Assembly (NCBI RefSeq): GCF_900111315.1 | Contig: NZ_FOGU01000007.1 | Coordinates: 171,501 to 235,500, forward strand | Direction of reading: 5' to 3' | Length of the DNA: 64,000 nt | From: Tranquillimonas rosea | Lineage (GTDB): Bacteria > Pseudomonadota > Alphaproteobacteria > Rhodobacterales > Rhodobacteraceae | Shown here: positions 44,161 to 53,754 of the stretch, one piece after another | Numbering within the stretch: position 1 is the first letter of the stretch | How the letters are laid out: every line of letters starts with the position of its first letter | Made by a program: the position numbers and the translations under genes | The notes under the pieces: generated by a model | Database searches by the model: none | Seen by the model: the letters and a program-made list of their open reading frames with translations, nothing else | What the model was told of the DNA's origin: nothing

Positions 44161-44555
44161 GTGACCTGCTGGAACCAAGACGTGGTGCGCGGCACCTTCC
44201 TCATCGACGCCCACGACCGCGAGATCATCTCTTGGCGGGCAGTGGCAAACGACGGGATCAGCGGCTCGGACCGGGGAAAATGCTCCTGAAAGCCGTCGAG
44301 CAGCGCTTTGGGACCTGCCTGGCGCCAGCCCCCATCGAGCTTCTGACGGACAACGGGGCATATACCGCCGAGGAGACGCGCATCTTCGCGCAACATCTCT
44401 GCCTGCGACCTTGGTTCACCCTCGGTAAAGAGCCCGCAGAGCAATCAGATGTCCGAGAGATTCTGAACACGCTCAAGCGCGATTCCGTGCCGGTAACGCC
44501 GCTTCGACGATTCCGCAACCGAGCTCCGATTGATGCGCAATTGGTTCTCCGGTAA
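44161..44555 (+). mobile_element. IS3-family (IS2-like) integrase-core remnant
   Basis: Begins abruptly with 'CWNQDVVRGTFLIDAHDREI' and continues, after a stop and frame change near 44288, as 'LLKAVEQRFGT' and 'PIELLTDNGAYTAEETRIFA' (second catalytic Asp). This matches the IS2 subgroup rather than the IS407 subgroup of the sequence just before it, so two different IS3 elements are joined here. Confidence 0.75.
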
Positions 44556-45020
44556 CAACGACAACCACTCGCACTCAGGGCTGAAGCAGCGCTGGCTTCG
44601 CGATTTCATTTCTGCTCAAACCGAAACCACCTGAGCGTGTCCGGTGAAATGGGATCATAACACCACCCGCTCCGCCACGACGCCGCCACCATGCCGACAT
44701 TTGCCCCACAGCACGGCGACCGGCCTTCGCGAGGCATTGGATGTGATCGACGTCCCGCCCTACGTGCGACACCGTCGGTGTGCGGCAATCGGACTTTCGC
44801 TGCGTTTTCGCGATCCAGCGTATCCCTCTTGCTATTGGATACTAAACGCTGGAGTCCGATGACCCTCAAGCACGCACCTACTCAAGCGACGATTTGCAGC
44901 ACTTCTCAAAAGCGGAGGTATCCGGTGGATTGAGGCCTCCGAACCGCCATGGCTGCAACTCTTGAACGCGTCGCCTCAGGAGAATGGCGACTGAGCTGCA
45001 TTGCATTCAAGCACATATGA
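44556..45020. other. Transposon-derived intergenic stretch
   Basis: 465 bases with no convincing gene. TGTCCGGTGAAATGGGATCA at about 44638-44657 looks like an insertion-sequence end. The rest resembles decayed IS flanks up to the TRAP permease stop. Confidence 0.4.
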
Positions 45021-47222
45021 TCACTCGGTTTGAGGTTCTCGAATCTTCTTTTCGGACTTCCTCCGTTGAAACAAGGCGAGCGCCACCCCGAGCAAAACGC
45101 CAATCGTGTCCGTGAGCCAACTGCCTTCCAGCATGGTCAGGCCGGCGACCAGGAGGCCGATACGCACCACCGGGGGAGCTGACGTCAGGAAGTAGCCCTG
45201 CACGGCGCAGGAGAGGAAGTAGACACCGATCACGGCGGTGATCGTGATGTGGATGATCTCAGGCCACGTGCCTTGCATCAGCATCGCGGGGTCGAGGAAG
45301 AACATGTAGGGCACGACAAATGCCGCGAGACCAATTACGAAGCTTTCCATGCTGGTCTTCATCGGGTCTGACCCCGCAAGAGCCGAGCCTGCGTAGGCGG
45401 CCAGTGCGACCGGCGGCGTGATCGCCGACATCACAGCAAAGTAGAAGATGAAGAAATGCGCGGTCAGAGGCTCGACACCGAGCCCGATCACGCCGGGTGC
45501 GATCACACTCGCCGCAACCGCGTAGGCCGCTGTCGTGGGCATCCCCATTCCAAGGATCACCGATACGACCATGGCAAAGAAAAGCGCCAGGAACTGGCTC
45601 TGATCGGCCACCGCCAACAGCACGGAAGAGAAACGCGACCCGATGCCGGTCAGGGCGATGACACCAACGATGATCCCAGCAGTAGCGCAAACCGCTACGA
45701 GTTGGAGCACCATGCGCGCGCCGAGTTCAAGAGCGTGAAAGAGTTGCCGGGGTCCCATCTTGTGTGGCGTCAGCCACGATACGACGGCAGCAGCAATCAT
45801 CGCGAGCGTGCCACATCGGATCACCGAGTACCCGGCGAAAAGGGCGTAGATAAGCACCACGATGGGAGTAAAGAGGTAGATCTGCCGCAGGAGAGCACCG
45901 AGTTGGGGCAGCTCGGAACGCGGCAAGCCCTTCATATTCTTTTTCTGAGCCGCCAAGTCGACCATGAAGTAGACGGAGGCGAAATAAACGATCGCCGGAA
46001 TGACGGCGGCCCAAACGATTTCCATGTATGGAATACCGGTGATCTCGGCCATTATGAACGCGCCCGCGCCCATGATCGGCGGCATGATCTGTCCGCCGGA
46101 TGAGGCCGCCGCCTCGACGGACGCTGCCGTCTGGGAGCGATAGCCGACCTTCTTCATCAGCGGTATCGTCAAGCTACCCGTTGCGACGACGTTGCCTGCG
46201 CTGGTGCCGTTGATCATTCCCATGAGCCCTGAGGCGAAGATTGCAACCTTCGCCGGTCCGCCGCGTTTGTGACCGGCCGCGGCGAAGGCGAGGTTCACGA
46301 AATATTCGCCTACCCGGCTTGCCTGTAGGAACGCCGCGAAGACTACGAAGAGGATGATGTAGGTCGAGGAAATCGCGATCGGAGCGGCAAGGACGCCGTT
46401 GTCGCTCACGATGTAGGAGAAAAACCGCAGCGGGCCGTAGCCTCGGTGCTCGAAGATGCCTGGAAGCCATGGTCCGAGGAATGCGTAGCCAACGAAGATC
46501 GTTGCGATGATCACGAGCGCGAGGCCTGCCATGCGGCGCGTAAGTTCGATGATCAGCACCACAAGTGCGATCGCCGACCACATATCGGCGGGTAGCGCCA
46601 TTGGCATACCTGCCCGGAGCTGAAGCTGCGGGGCAAAGTGGATCAGGTAAGCGGTTGCAGTCAGTGCCGAGAGTGCGAGGAGCACGTCGACCGGCGCAAA
46701 GCGGTCCCTACGAAGGTGTGGGAACACCCAGGAATGGACGACAGCGAGGGTGGTGCCGACAACCAGGGGCACACCGAGCGTGCTCATCGCCCAGGATGGC
46801 GCGGCGGCCGAGCTCGAAGTGACCCCGTTGATCCAGATAACGGCCACGGCGGCGAAAGCGTAGAGAATGCCAGCCCCGGCCAAGGCAAGGAGGCCTTTCG
46901 AAAGCAATGATTTTGGCTCGGGCCCGGAATTGATGACCTCACGAACGCTGAAGAGAAGAAAGCCCAGCATCAAGCCACCGCCGACGTGAACGAGACGGTA
47001 TGTCCATGTCTCCAGCGGGAACACGTTCATGACCAGAAGGTGGAAGACCGTGTAGGCCACGCAAAGGCCAGCGATTAGCCAGTGACGCGAACCGGAAAAG
47101 ACACGCTGATTGAGTGCCATCGCGTCGGTGTCAACGCTGGCCTTGGCGGTCTGTTCTTCGATCAAGGATGCACTGGAGGTAGCCGAGGCGCGGGCCTCGG
47201 TCCTGCCGCTGTTGTCGGACAT
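45021..47222 (-). CDS. TRAP transporter fused permease (TAXI system), tartrate locus
   Basis: 733-residue fused 4TM/12TM TRAP permease: 'GMINGTSAGNVVATGSLTIP', 'GQIMPPIMGAGAFIMAEI' and 'GMGMPTTAAYAVAASVIAPG'. Longer than the other TRAP permease in the window (619) owing to an N-terminal cytoplasmic extension and extra spans. 81 bases after its binding-protein gene. Likely imports tartrate or a related C4 acid, judged by the adjacent enzymes. Confidence 0.92.
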   Translation of the reverse strand: MSDNSGRTEARASATSSASLIEEQTAKASVDTDAMALNQRVFSGSRHWLIAGLCVAYTVFHLLVMNVFPLETWTYRLVHVGGGLMLGFLLFSVREVINSGPEPKSLLSKGLLALAGAGILYAFAAVAVIWINGVTSSSAAAPSWAMSTLGVPLVVGTTLAVVHSWVFPHLRRDRFAPVDVLLALSALTATAYLIHFAPQLQLRAGMPMALPADMWSAIALVVLIIELTRRMAGLALVIIATIFVGYAFLGPWLPGIFEHRGYGPLRFFSYIVSDNGVLAAPIAISSTYIILFVVFAAFLQASRVGEYFVNLAFAAAGHKRGGPAKVAIFASGLMGMINGTSAGNVVATGSLTIPLMKKVGYRSQTAASVEAAASSGGQIMPPIMGAGAFIMAEITGIPYMEIVWAAVIPAIVYFASVYFMVDLAAQKKNMKGLPRSELPQLGALLRQIYLFTPIVVLIYALFAGYSVIRCGTLAMIAAAVVSWLTPHKMGPRQLFHALELGARMVLQLVAVCATAGIIVGVIALTGIGSRFSSVLLAVADQSQFLALFFAMVVSVILGMGMPTTAAYAVAASVIAPGVIGLGVEPLTAHFFIFYFAVMSAITPPVALAAYAGSALAGSDPMKTSMESFVIGLAAFVVPYMFFLDPAMLMQGTWPEIIHITITAVIGVYFLSCAVQGYFLTSAPPVVRIGLLVAGLTMLEGSWLTDTIGVLLGVALALFQRRKSEKKIREPQTE

Positions 47223-47303
47223 GAGAGATCTCGCGAAGTCGGAAGCCAGAAAGATAGACGGCGGCCGCGGAAGTACGGCCGCCGTCCCGAGGAGATACCG
47301 TAG

Positions 47304-48278
47304 TTACTCGGGCGTCTCCGGCAGGTCGAAACCATTTTCTTCGAACCAGCGCGCGGCACCTTCGTGGAACGGAATGAGAGTGTTCGTTCCAACGTTTTCA
47401 GGCACCGTTTCCTTCGCCGCAGCATGCACCTGCGTCATCCGCTCGGGATTCTCCATGGCGAGCTTGGTGATTTCGTAGGCAAGTGAGTCCGGCATGGATT
47501 CGTGGGCGATGGCGAAGTTCCAGAGCGCGACCGACTGGACGTCCTCGGGCTGATCCTCGTAGGTGTTGGCGGGGATCGTGAATTCCGACATCGCCGGGAC
47601 GGCATCGACGAATGTCGACAGTGTCTCCTCGTCCATCGACAGGAAGCGCACATCGTTCTCGACGGCGAGCTGGCTGTAGGCGCCCGTCGGCAGACCGGCG
47701 GCGTAGACAAAAGCGTCGATCAGACCGTCCTTGAGCTGTCCGGCCGTGTCCGAACCACCGGCATGGGACAGCGTCACGTCCATGCCGGCTTCTTCGAAGA
47801 ACCGCGGCCAGTAAGTCGCCGAGGTGCCCCCTTTGGGTCCGACGCCGACGCGCTTGCCATCGAGATCCGCAAAGCTCTCGATGTCGGAGCTTGCGAGGAC
47901 CGCGGCCTGAAGAGGCGTCTGATACATCGGGAAGAGCGCGCGAACGGCCTCGTGCGGAACGTCAGGCATCAGCGCGCTCTCGCCGCGGCGGGCTTCGTCC
48001 GCGGGACCGAGCGTCACGAACCCCATGTTGTGGTCCTGCGTTTCGACGAGGGTGACGTTTTGAACCGGCCCGCCGGTGATCTCCACACCGGCATTGATGC
48101 CCAGCTCGTCGCTGATCATGGAGCCGAAACCACTGCCATAGGTGAAGTAGGTGCCACCCTGGCTGCCGGTTCCGATTGTCATGGTGTCGGGCCAGCCTTC
48201 TCTGTCCTGCGCCACCGCGGGCACCGACAGCGCGCTAACAGCCGCGATTGAGACAATGAAGTTCTTGGTGAAACTCAT
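47304..48278 (-). CDS. TAXI-family TRAP solute-binding protein, tartrate locus
   Basis: 324 residues with signal peptide (…VPAVAQ) and the TAXI marks 'IGTGSQGGTYFTYGSGFGSM' and 'GAARWFEENGF'. First gene of the transporter operon, preceded by a GGAGGAAG site. TAXI receptors bind dicarboxylates or glutamate-like ligands in the few studied cases. Confidence 0.92.
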   Translation of the reverse strand: MSFTKNFIVSIAAVSALSVPAVAQDREGWPDTMTIGTGSQGGTYFTYGSGFGSMISDELGINAGVEITGGPVQNVTLVETQDHNMGFVTLGPADEARRGESALMPDVPHEAVRALFPMYQTPLQAAVLASSDIESFADLDGKRVGVGPKGGTSATYWPRFFEEAGMDVTLSHAGGSDTAGQLKDGLIDAFVYAAGLPTGAYSQLAVENDVRFLSMDEETLSTFVDAVPAMSEFTIPANTYEDQPEDVQSVALWNFAIAHESMPDSLAYEITKLAMENPERMTQVHAAAKETVPENVGTNTLIPFHEGAARWFEENGFDLPETPE

Positions 48279-48400
48279 GGCTTCCTCCTCCCAAGTATTT
48301 CGTTCACGCAAACGGAGCGATCCGATTGGTGAAAGGAGCGTAGGTCTGCCGGCCCGCCGAGAGCAATCTGCGCAGAATTATATATACTTTCGCAATAATG

Positions 48401-49315
48401 TCAGGCTGACTCGGCGATGTCGGAAAGGCGGCCATCGAGGCAATCGAGAAGCGCGTCGCGGGCCGGGTCTCGTGTGCCCCGCATCCAAGCTGCCGCGAGG
48501 GACAGCTTGTTCAAGGCGAGGCCCTCTTTGACTTCGATTGGGACGAAGTTCACGCCCGACACGGCCAGACGCGCGGTCCACTTTGGGACAATTGCCAGGC
48601 CGAGCCCGGTACTGACGATATTGACGATGGTCTGCTTCTCTTCCGCGATTTGGGCGACGCGCGCGGTCAGTCCGGCTTCGAGAAAGAGCTTCATCGTCAG
48701 ATCGTGGCTGTGCGGGCGCGACCGACGGTCCGGCACGATCAGCGGCTCGTCCGCGAGCTCGGGGATGGTAATGCTGTTGCGCTCCGACAGGCGGTGATCC
48801 GACGGCATCGCCACCACGGCAGTTTCGTGGAACAGGGATCGGAACACGATCTCAGGGGGGCGAACCTCCGGCGGACGAACGAAGGCGATGTCGATCCGGC
48901 CGGACGAAAGCCGCGGCAGGAGCCGGATCGTTTTCTGCTCGTAGAGCGTGACTTGGATGTCCGGGCGGATTTCTCGGAAATAGGTCAGGAGTTGGGGCAC
49001 AAGACCTGCCGCCGCGCTATCAATCGCGCCAAGTCTCAGCACGTTGGAGGATTTCACCTCCATCGAGCGAGCCATTTCTTCAAACCGGTCTGCACGATCA
49101 ACGAGATCGCGCGCCTCTTCGACCAGTTCCTCGCCGGCAGGTGTCAGCGAGACATGGCGCGTCGTGCGCGCGACAAGCTTGAGGCCGAGCCCTTCTTCGA
49201 GTTTCTTCAAGTGACGCCCCAGAGAGGCCGGCAACATGTCGAGGCTGTGGGCCGCCTTGCCGAAATGCAACGTCTCGGCGACAGCCAGAAAACAGCGCAG
49301 CTGAGTAAGTTCCAC
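48401..49315 (-). CDS. LysR-family regulator (TtuA-like)
   Basis: 304 residues: 'LTQLRCFLAVAETLHFGKAA' helix-turn-helix and an effector-binding domain. I choose the GTG at 49315 because AAGGAG lies six bases upstream and family members begin with E-L-x-x-L-R; a GTG seven codons earlier lacks a site. Diverges from the ttuC-like gene; in Agrobacterium vitis the equivalent TtuA activates tartrate genes. Confidence 0.88.
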   Translation of the reverse strand: MELTQLRCFLAVAETLHFGKAAHSLDMLPASLGRHLKKLEEGLGLKLVARTTRHVSLTPAGEELVEEARDLVDRADRFEEMARSMEVKSSNVLRLGAIDSAAAGLVPQLLTYFREIRPDIQVTLYEQKTIRLLPRLSSGRIDIAFVRPPEVRPPEIVFRSLFHETAVVAMPSDHRLSERNSITIPELADEPLIVPDRRSRPHSHDLTMKLFLEAGLTARVAQIAEEKQTIVNIVSTGLGLAIVPKWTARLAVSGVNFVPIEVKEGLALNKLSLAAAWMRGTRDPARDALLDCLDGRLSDIAESA

Positions 49316-49341
49316 GAGCTTCTCCTTGAACTTCACTCAAC

Positions 49342-49355
49342 ATTATTCCCGTAAT
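49342..49355. promoter_or_regulatory. LysR-box candidate
   Basis: ATTA-N6-TAAT, containing the T-N11-A core of LysR sites, in the gap between the regulator and the ttuC-like gene, 27 bases from the regulator start. Confidence 0.5.
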
Positions 49356-49512
49356 TTGTATAATCCAAGAGAGCTTGAGTGCGATCACCGCTTCCCCATA
49401 CCGTCCCGACATCGCGTCCGCGGCGGTGCATCAGGGAGGCTATCCGTACCGGACATTCTTGACATGGCGTCTCTGTCCGCCGCCGTACAAACCATCAGAA
49501 CCAGGTAAGTCT

Positions 49513-50589
49513 ATGAAAACCTATAAGATTGCCGCTATTCCAGCAGACGGGATCGGCCCGGAGGTCATCGATGCTGGCTTGCAGGCGCTCGAGGCTCTTG
49601 CCACACGTGACGGCAGCTTTCAGTTCGACGTAGAGACCTTCGACTGGGGGTCCGACTACTACAAGAAGCACGGCGTCATGATGCCCGACGACGGCACCGA
49701 GCAGCTGAAGCCGTTCAACGCGATCTTCTTCGGTGCGGTCGGTGCGCCCGATGTCCCGGACCATATCACCCTTTGGGGCCTGCGCCTCCCGATCTGTCAG
49801 GGCTTCGATCAATACGCTAACGTACGGCCGACGAAGATACTGCCGGGGATCACCTCGCCGCTCACGGGTGTCGGACCGGGCGACCTCGACTGGGTCATTG
49901 TTCGCGAAAACTCCGAGGGCGAGTATTCCGGCAATGGCGGGCGCACGCATCGCGGCCTGCCCGAAGAAGTCGGCACCGAGGTGTCGATTTTCACTCGGAC
50001 GGGCGTGACACGGATCATGCGCTACGCCTTCAAGCTGGCGCAGTCGCGGCCGCGCAAACTCCTGACTGTCGTTACCAAATCGAACGCACAGCGCTACGGC
50101 ATGGTCATGTGGGACGAGATCGCCGCCGAGGTCGCGCAGGAATTCCCGGACGTTACGTGGGACAAGATGCTCGTCGACGCCATGACGGTGCGGATGGCTC
50201 TAAAACCCCAGTCGCTCGATACGATCGTGGCGACCAACTTGCACGCCGACATCCTCTCAGATCTCGCAGGCGCATTGGCGGGAAGCCTCGGTGTCGCCCC
50301 GACCGGCAACATTGACCCCGAGCGCCGCAGCCCTTCCATGTTCGAACCCATCCACGGCTCCGCGTTCGACATCACCGGGAAAGGTATCGCGAACCCCGTC
50401 GCGACGTTCTGGACTGCCTCGCAAATGCTCGAGCATCTCGGTGAGGAAGCCGCCGGCGCGCGATTGATGGAGGCGGTGGAGAAGGTCTGCGAAGCCGGAA
50501 TCATGACGCCAGACATCGGCGGCACGGCGACGACGCAGGACGTGACGGATGCGGTCTGCGAGGCGATCCGTGGCTCCAATATCCTCTGA
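49513..50589 (+). CDS. ttuC: Tartrate dehydrogenase / D-malate dehydrogenase (TtuC-like)
   Basis: 358-residue isocitrate/isopropylmalate-dehydrogenase-family enzyme acting on tartrate or D-malate with NAD. 'IPADGIGPEVI' start, 'RENSEGEYSGNGG' substrate loop, 'VDAMTVRM' and 'DILSDLAGALAGSLG' metal-binding segment. ATG 49513 chosen as the conserved family start (MKTYKIAAIP); 46 upstream codons are probably the leader. Five bases to the next gene. Confidence 0.9.
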   Translation: MKTYKIAAIPADGIGPEVIDAGLQALEALATRDGSFQFDVETFDWGSDYYKKHGVMMPDDGTEQLKPFNAIFFGAVGAPDVPDHITLWGLRLPICQGFDQYANVRPTKILPGITSPLTGVGPGDLDWVIVRENSEGEYSGNGGRTHRGLPEEVGTEVSIFTRTGVTRIMRYAFKLAQSRPRKLLTVVTKSNAQRYGMVMWDEIAAEVAQEFPDVTWDKMLVDAMTVRMALKPQSLDTIVATNLHADILSDLAGALAGSLGVAPTGNIDPERRSPSMFEPIHGSAFDITGKGIANPVATFWTASQMLEHLGEEAAGARLMEAVEKVCEAGIMTPDIGGTATTQDVTDAVCEAIRGSNIL

Positions 50590-50594
50590 TCGAG

Positions 50595-51851
50595 ATGTCC
50601 GAGGCGTCTGAAAGAGAGCTCCTGCTGGCGATGGTCGATGCGGCCATCGCGGCCGCCAATCCAGCGACGGTTCTGGCGGATTACTTGCCTCCGAAACCTA
50701 CGGGTAGGTGCATCGTGGTCGGAGCCGGCAAGTCCTCAGCCGCGATGGCACACGCCCTCGAAACGGCCTGGCCTGACGTGGATATGTCCGGCGTGGTCGT
50801 GACCCGGTATGGACATTCGGTTGCGACGAGCCGGATCGTGGTTCGTGAAGCGGCGCACCCCGTCCCGGATGTGGCCGGTGCGGAAGCTACGAAGGAAATC
50901 ATGACCCTGGCCGAGGCAGCGGGGCCCGAAGACCTTGTACTCGCATTGATCTCGGGCGGCGGTTCCGCTTTGCTGGCTGCGCCTCGACCCCCATTGATCC
51001 TCAGCGACGAAATCGAGGTCAACAGACGCCTTCTGGCCTCGGGCCTTCCGATCTCCGACATGAACAGCGTGCGACGCCGGTTGTCCTCGGTCAAAGGTGG
51101 CGGACTCGCGCGTGCCGTTCTTCCGGCAAAGCTTGTGACACTCGCGATATCAGACGTGCCGGGCGATGACCCGGCGGCGATTGCTTCAGGACCGACCGTG
51201 CCCGACCCCGATCCGACCGTCGATCTTACACACGTCGTTGGTCGGATGGGGAGCGATCTGCCCATGCACATCCGAGAAGCTCTTGTGGAGCCTGCCACCG
51301 TCCACGAAGCATTCGACCCGGATTACCGCCTCATCGCGACACCGCAGAAGTCCTTGGAAGCCGCAGCGCGCGCCGCCCGTTCGGCGGGCGTCACCCCCGT
51401 GCTGCTTGGGGACGCGATAGAGGGGGAGGCCCGAGAGCTCGGAACCATCATGGCTGGCATCGCCCGCTCCGTCAGAGCGCATGGCATGCCCGCTCCGCGG
51501 CCTTGTGTTTTATTGTCTGGGGGCGAGACTACTGTGTCGATCGGTGACGGTGCGCCCGGGCGTGGCGGCAGGAATACCGAGTTTCTCCTGAGCCTCGCTG
51601 TCGCGCTGGAAGGAGAAGCGGGCATCCATGCGGCCGCGGTCGATACCGACGGTATCGACGGGACTGAAGACGCGGCCGGGGCCTTCATCGATCCAGATAC
51701 GCTGGAACGCGCCCGAATTGCAGGATTCGATCCCTTGGAGGCCCTTGCAGGCCATGACAGCTACAGCCTGCTCGACGCCACACATGACCTCATCCGCACC
51801 GGCCCAACGCTCACCAATGTCAATGACGTTCGCGCTGTGTTCATCGCGTAG
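50595..51851 (+). CDS. ttuD: Glycerate 2-kinase / hydroxypyruvate reductase-type MOFRL protein (TtuD)
   Basis: 418 residues with an N-terminal glycerate-kinase domain ('IVVGAGKSSAAMAHALE', 'LISGGGSALLAAP') and the C-terminal MOFRL domain ('VDTDGIDGTEDAAGAFID'). Historically called hydroxypyruvate reductase in A. vitis, but relatives phosphorylate glycerate to 2-phosphoglycerate. The product feeds the pyruvate kinase encoded next, via enolase. Confidence 0.9.
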   Translation: MSEASERELLLAMVDAAIAAANPATVLADYLPPKPTGRCIVVGAGKSSAAMAHALETAWPDVDMSGVVVTRYGHSVATSRIVVREAAHPVPDVAGAEATKEIMTLAEAAGPEDLVLALISGGGSALLAAPRPPLILSDEIEVNRRLLASGLPISDMNSVRRRLSSVKGGGLARAVLPAKLVTLAISDVPGDDPAAIASGPTVPDPDPTVDLTHVVGRMGSDLPMHIREALVEPATVHEAFDPDYRLIATPQKSLEAAARAARSAGVTPVLLGDAIEGEARELGTIMAGIARSVRAHGMPAPRPCVLLSGGETTVSIGDGAPGRGGRNTEFLLSLAVALEGEAGIHAAAVDTDGIDGTEDAAGAFIDPDTLERARIAGFDPLEALAGHDSYSLLDATHDLIRTGPTLTNVNDVRAVFIA

Positions 51852-51878
51852 CGCCAGATTACCAGGAAGAGCAAAGCC

Positions 51879-53306
51879 ATGCGAAACAGACGCGCCAAGA
51901 TCGTAGCCACGGTGGGGCCAGCGAGTTCGGCTCCACCAATGCTGCGAACGCTGTTTCACGCCGGCGTCGATACCTTCCGTTTGAACTTCAGCCACGGCGC
52001 TCATTCCGACCACGCCGCGGTCATTCGCTCCATCCGCGCATTGGAGCGTGAGGAAGACGTGCCCATCGGAATCCTGCAAGATCTCCAAGGTCCGAAGATT
52101 CGGCTCGGGCGCTTGCCGTCTGGACCCCGTCAGCTTGAGAACCGAGAAAAGATCTCGCTGGTGCTTGGAGAAACGACCAGCGATCATACTCAGCTGCCAC
52201 TGCCCCACGCCGAGATATTCGCGTCGGTGAGGGCCGGGGACAGGATTTTCGTGGACGACGGCCGAATTCGACTCCGAGTGACGGAGCGCGGCCTGGAAAG
52301 CTTGGAAGTAGAAGTGCTCTCCGGTGGAACGGTCAGCGACCGCAAAGGTGTCAATCTTCCCGATACGAAGCTGGATCTGCCGGTGATGACAGACAAAGAT
52401 CGCGAGGATTTGAAGTTCGGGCTCGAGTGCGGAGTCGACTGGGTCGCACTCTCGTTTGTCCAGACCGCCGAGGATCTCAGCGACATCAAGGCGCTCCTCG
52501 AAGGTCGCGCGGGGGTGATCGCGAAGATCGAAAAGCCCTCGGCCGTAGCCGACATCCAGAACATCGCCAGATCGGCTGACGCGATCATGATTGCGAGAGG
52601 CGACCTCGGCGTCGAAATCCCCGCCGAGAACGTGCCGAGCACCCAGAAGGAAATCATCGAAATCTGTCGCCGCGCAAATCGTCCGGTGATCGTGGCTACA
52701 CAGATGCTGGAGTCCATGACAACATCGCCGACGCCCACCCGCGCAGAAGCCTCGGACGTCGCGACCGCGGTCTATGACGGGGCCGATGCTGTCATGCTTT
52801 CGGCGGAGAGCGCGACGGGCGCCTATCCAGCCGAGGCGGTCGAGGTGATGGACCGCATCCTCGCGCGGACCGAAGGCCACGTGGACTACGTCAAGCGCAG
52901 TGATAGGCCCCGTGCGACCGAACATCCCGAAGACTGCATTGCCCGGTCGGCAGCCCGTCTTGCGGACGAACTCTCTGCACCGGCGATCGTGACCTATTCG
53001 ATGAGCGGAGCAACAGCACTACGGGTCTCAGCGAAACGCCCTTCTCAACCGCTACTCGCAATCACGCCGGACATGGCGATCGCCAGGCGCCTGGCGCTTG
53101 CATGGGGAACGCGCGCTCTGCTCGAGAAGAACGTGGTCGACTATGAAACAATGGTGCATTTCGCTCGCGAAAGCTGCCAACCTTTCGTCCCTTCGGGCCG
53201 GGATGATCGCCTCGTCGTAGTGGCCGGTTTTCCGTTCGGCCGTTCCGGCAGCACCAACAACATCCGGATCGTCAGGGCCTTCCCCAAAGCGGCGGGAAGC
53301 GCCTAA
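51879..53306 (+). CDS. ttuE: Pyruvate kinase (TtuE-like)
   Basis: 475 residues with all pyruvate kinase blocks: 'KIVATVGPASSAPP', 'FRLNFSHG', 'GVIAKIEKPSAV' (catalytic Lys) and 'MIARGDLGVEIP'. The C-terminal allosteric domain is complete. It is probably a pathway-specific isozyme, as ttuE in A. vitis follows ttuD. RBS AGGAAGAG. Confidence 0.92.
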   Translation: MRNRRAKIVATVGPASSAPPMLRTLFHAGVDTFRLNFSHGAHSDHAAVIRSIRALEREEDVPIGILQDLQGPKIRLGRLPSGPRQLENREKISLVLGETTSDHTQLPLPHAEIFASVRAGDRIFVDDGRIRLRVTERGLESLEVEVLSGGTVSDRKGVNLPDTKLDLPVMTDKDREDLKFGLECGVDWVALSFVQTAEDLSDIKALLEGRAGVIAKIEKPSAVADIQNIARSADAIMIARGDLGVEIPAENVPSTQKEIIEICRRANRPVIVATQMLESMTTSPTPTRAEASDVATAVYDGADAVMLSAESATGAYPAEAVEVMDRILARTEGHVDYVKRSDRPRATEHPEDCIARSAARLADELSAPAIVTYSMSGATALRVSAKRPSQPLLAITPDMAIARRLALAWGTRALLEKNVVDYETMVHFARESCQPFVPSGRDDRLVVVAGFPFGRSGSTNNIRIVRAFPKAAGSA

Positions 53307-53754
53307 GATGCATCTGGCAGACACAAATGTTCCGTAACAAAATGCTCGCCATACGCGTTGAGCCTCCGCTTTGACATAGCTGCGTCGGAACGATTATCGC
53401 CTATCCAAAGTCCGGTTAAGGCCGAGACCCGTCGGTTTCTCATTCTGAGAGTGTCGGTTTATGGTGCTGGCGCAGGTCGGGTGCGAGCCCACATCGACCG
53501 AGTCCAAGCGGTTCAAGTTCATACCAGCGGCAACTGGCGCCCAATTGCGAACGGCTCGCACCGGCCGCTCGATCTGCTTGCCTTGCCGGGCGTATCCATG
53601 TTCCGTATAAATTAGCGAAGAACGATCGGAAACATGTGCACCGTCTTGGGAAGATGTCCGGGCCATCCGCATGCGAAGGCCCACGCGTGGTGGCCGCCCC
53701 CGCGGCTCGGCTGAGCCCAAACGCCTGACCACCTCATCTTCATTGGAGACACAC
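53307..53754. other. Intergenic region before the dioxygenase gene
   Basis: About 450 bases with no convincing gene. A TTGACA at 53371-53376 with an AT-rich hexamer 16-17 bases further is a weak promoter candidate. No strong hairpin seen after the pyruvate kinase stop. Confidence 0.4.
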
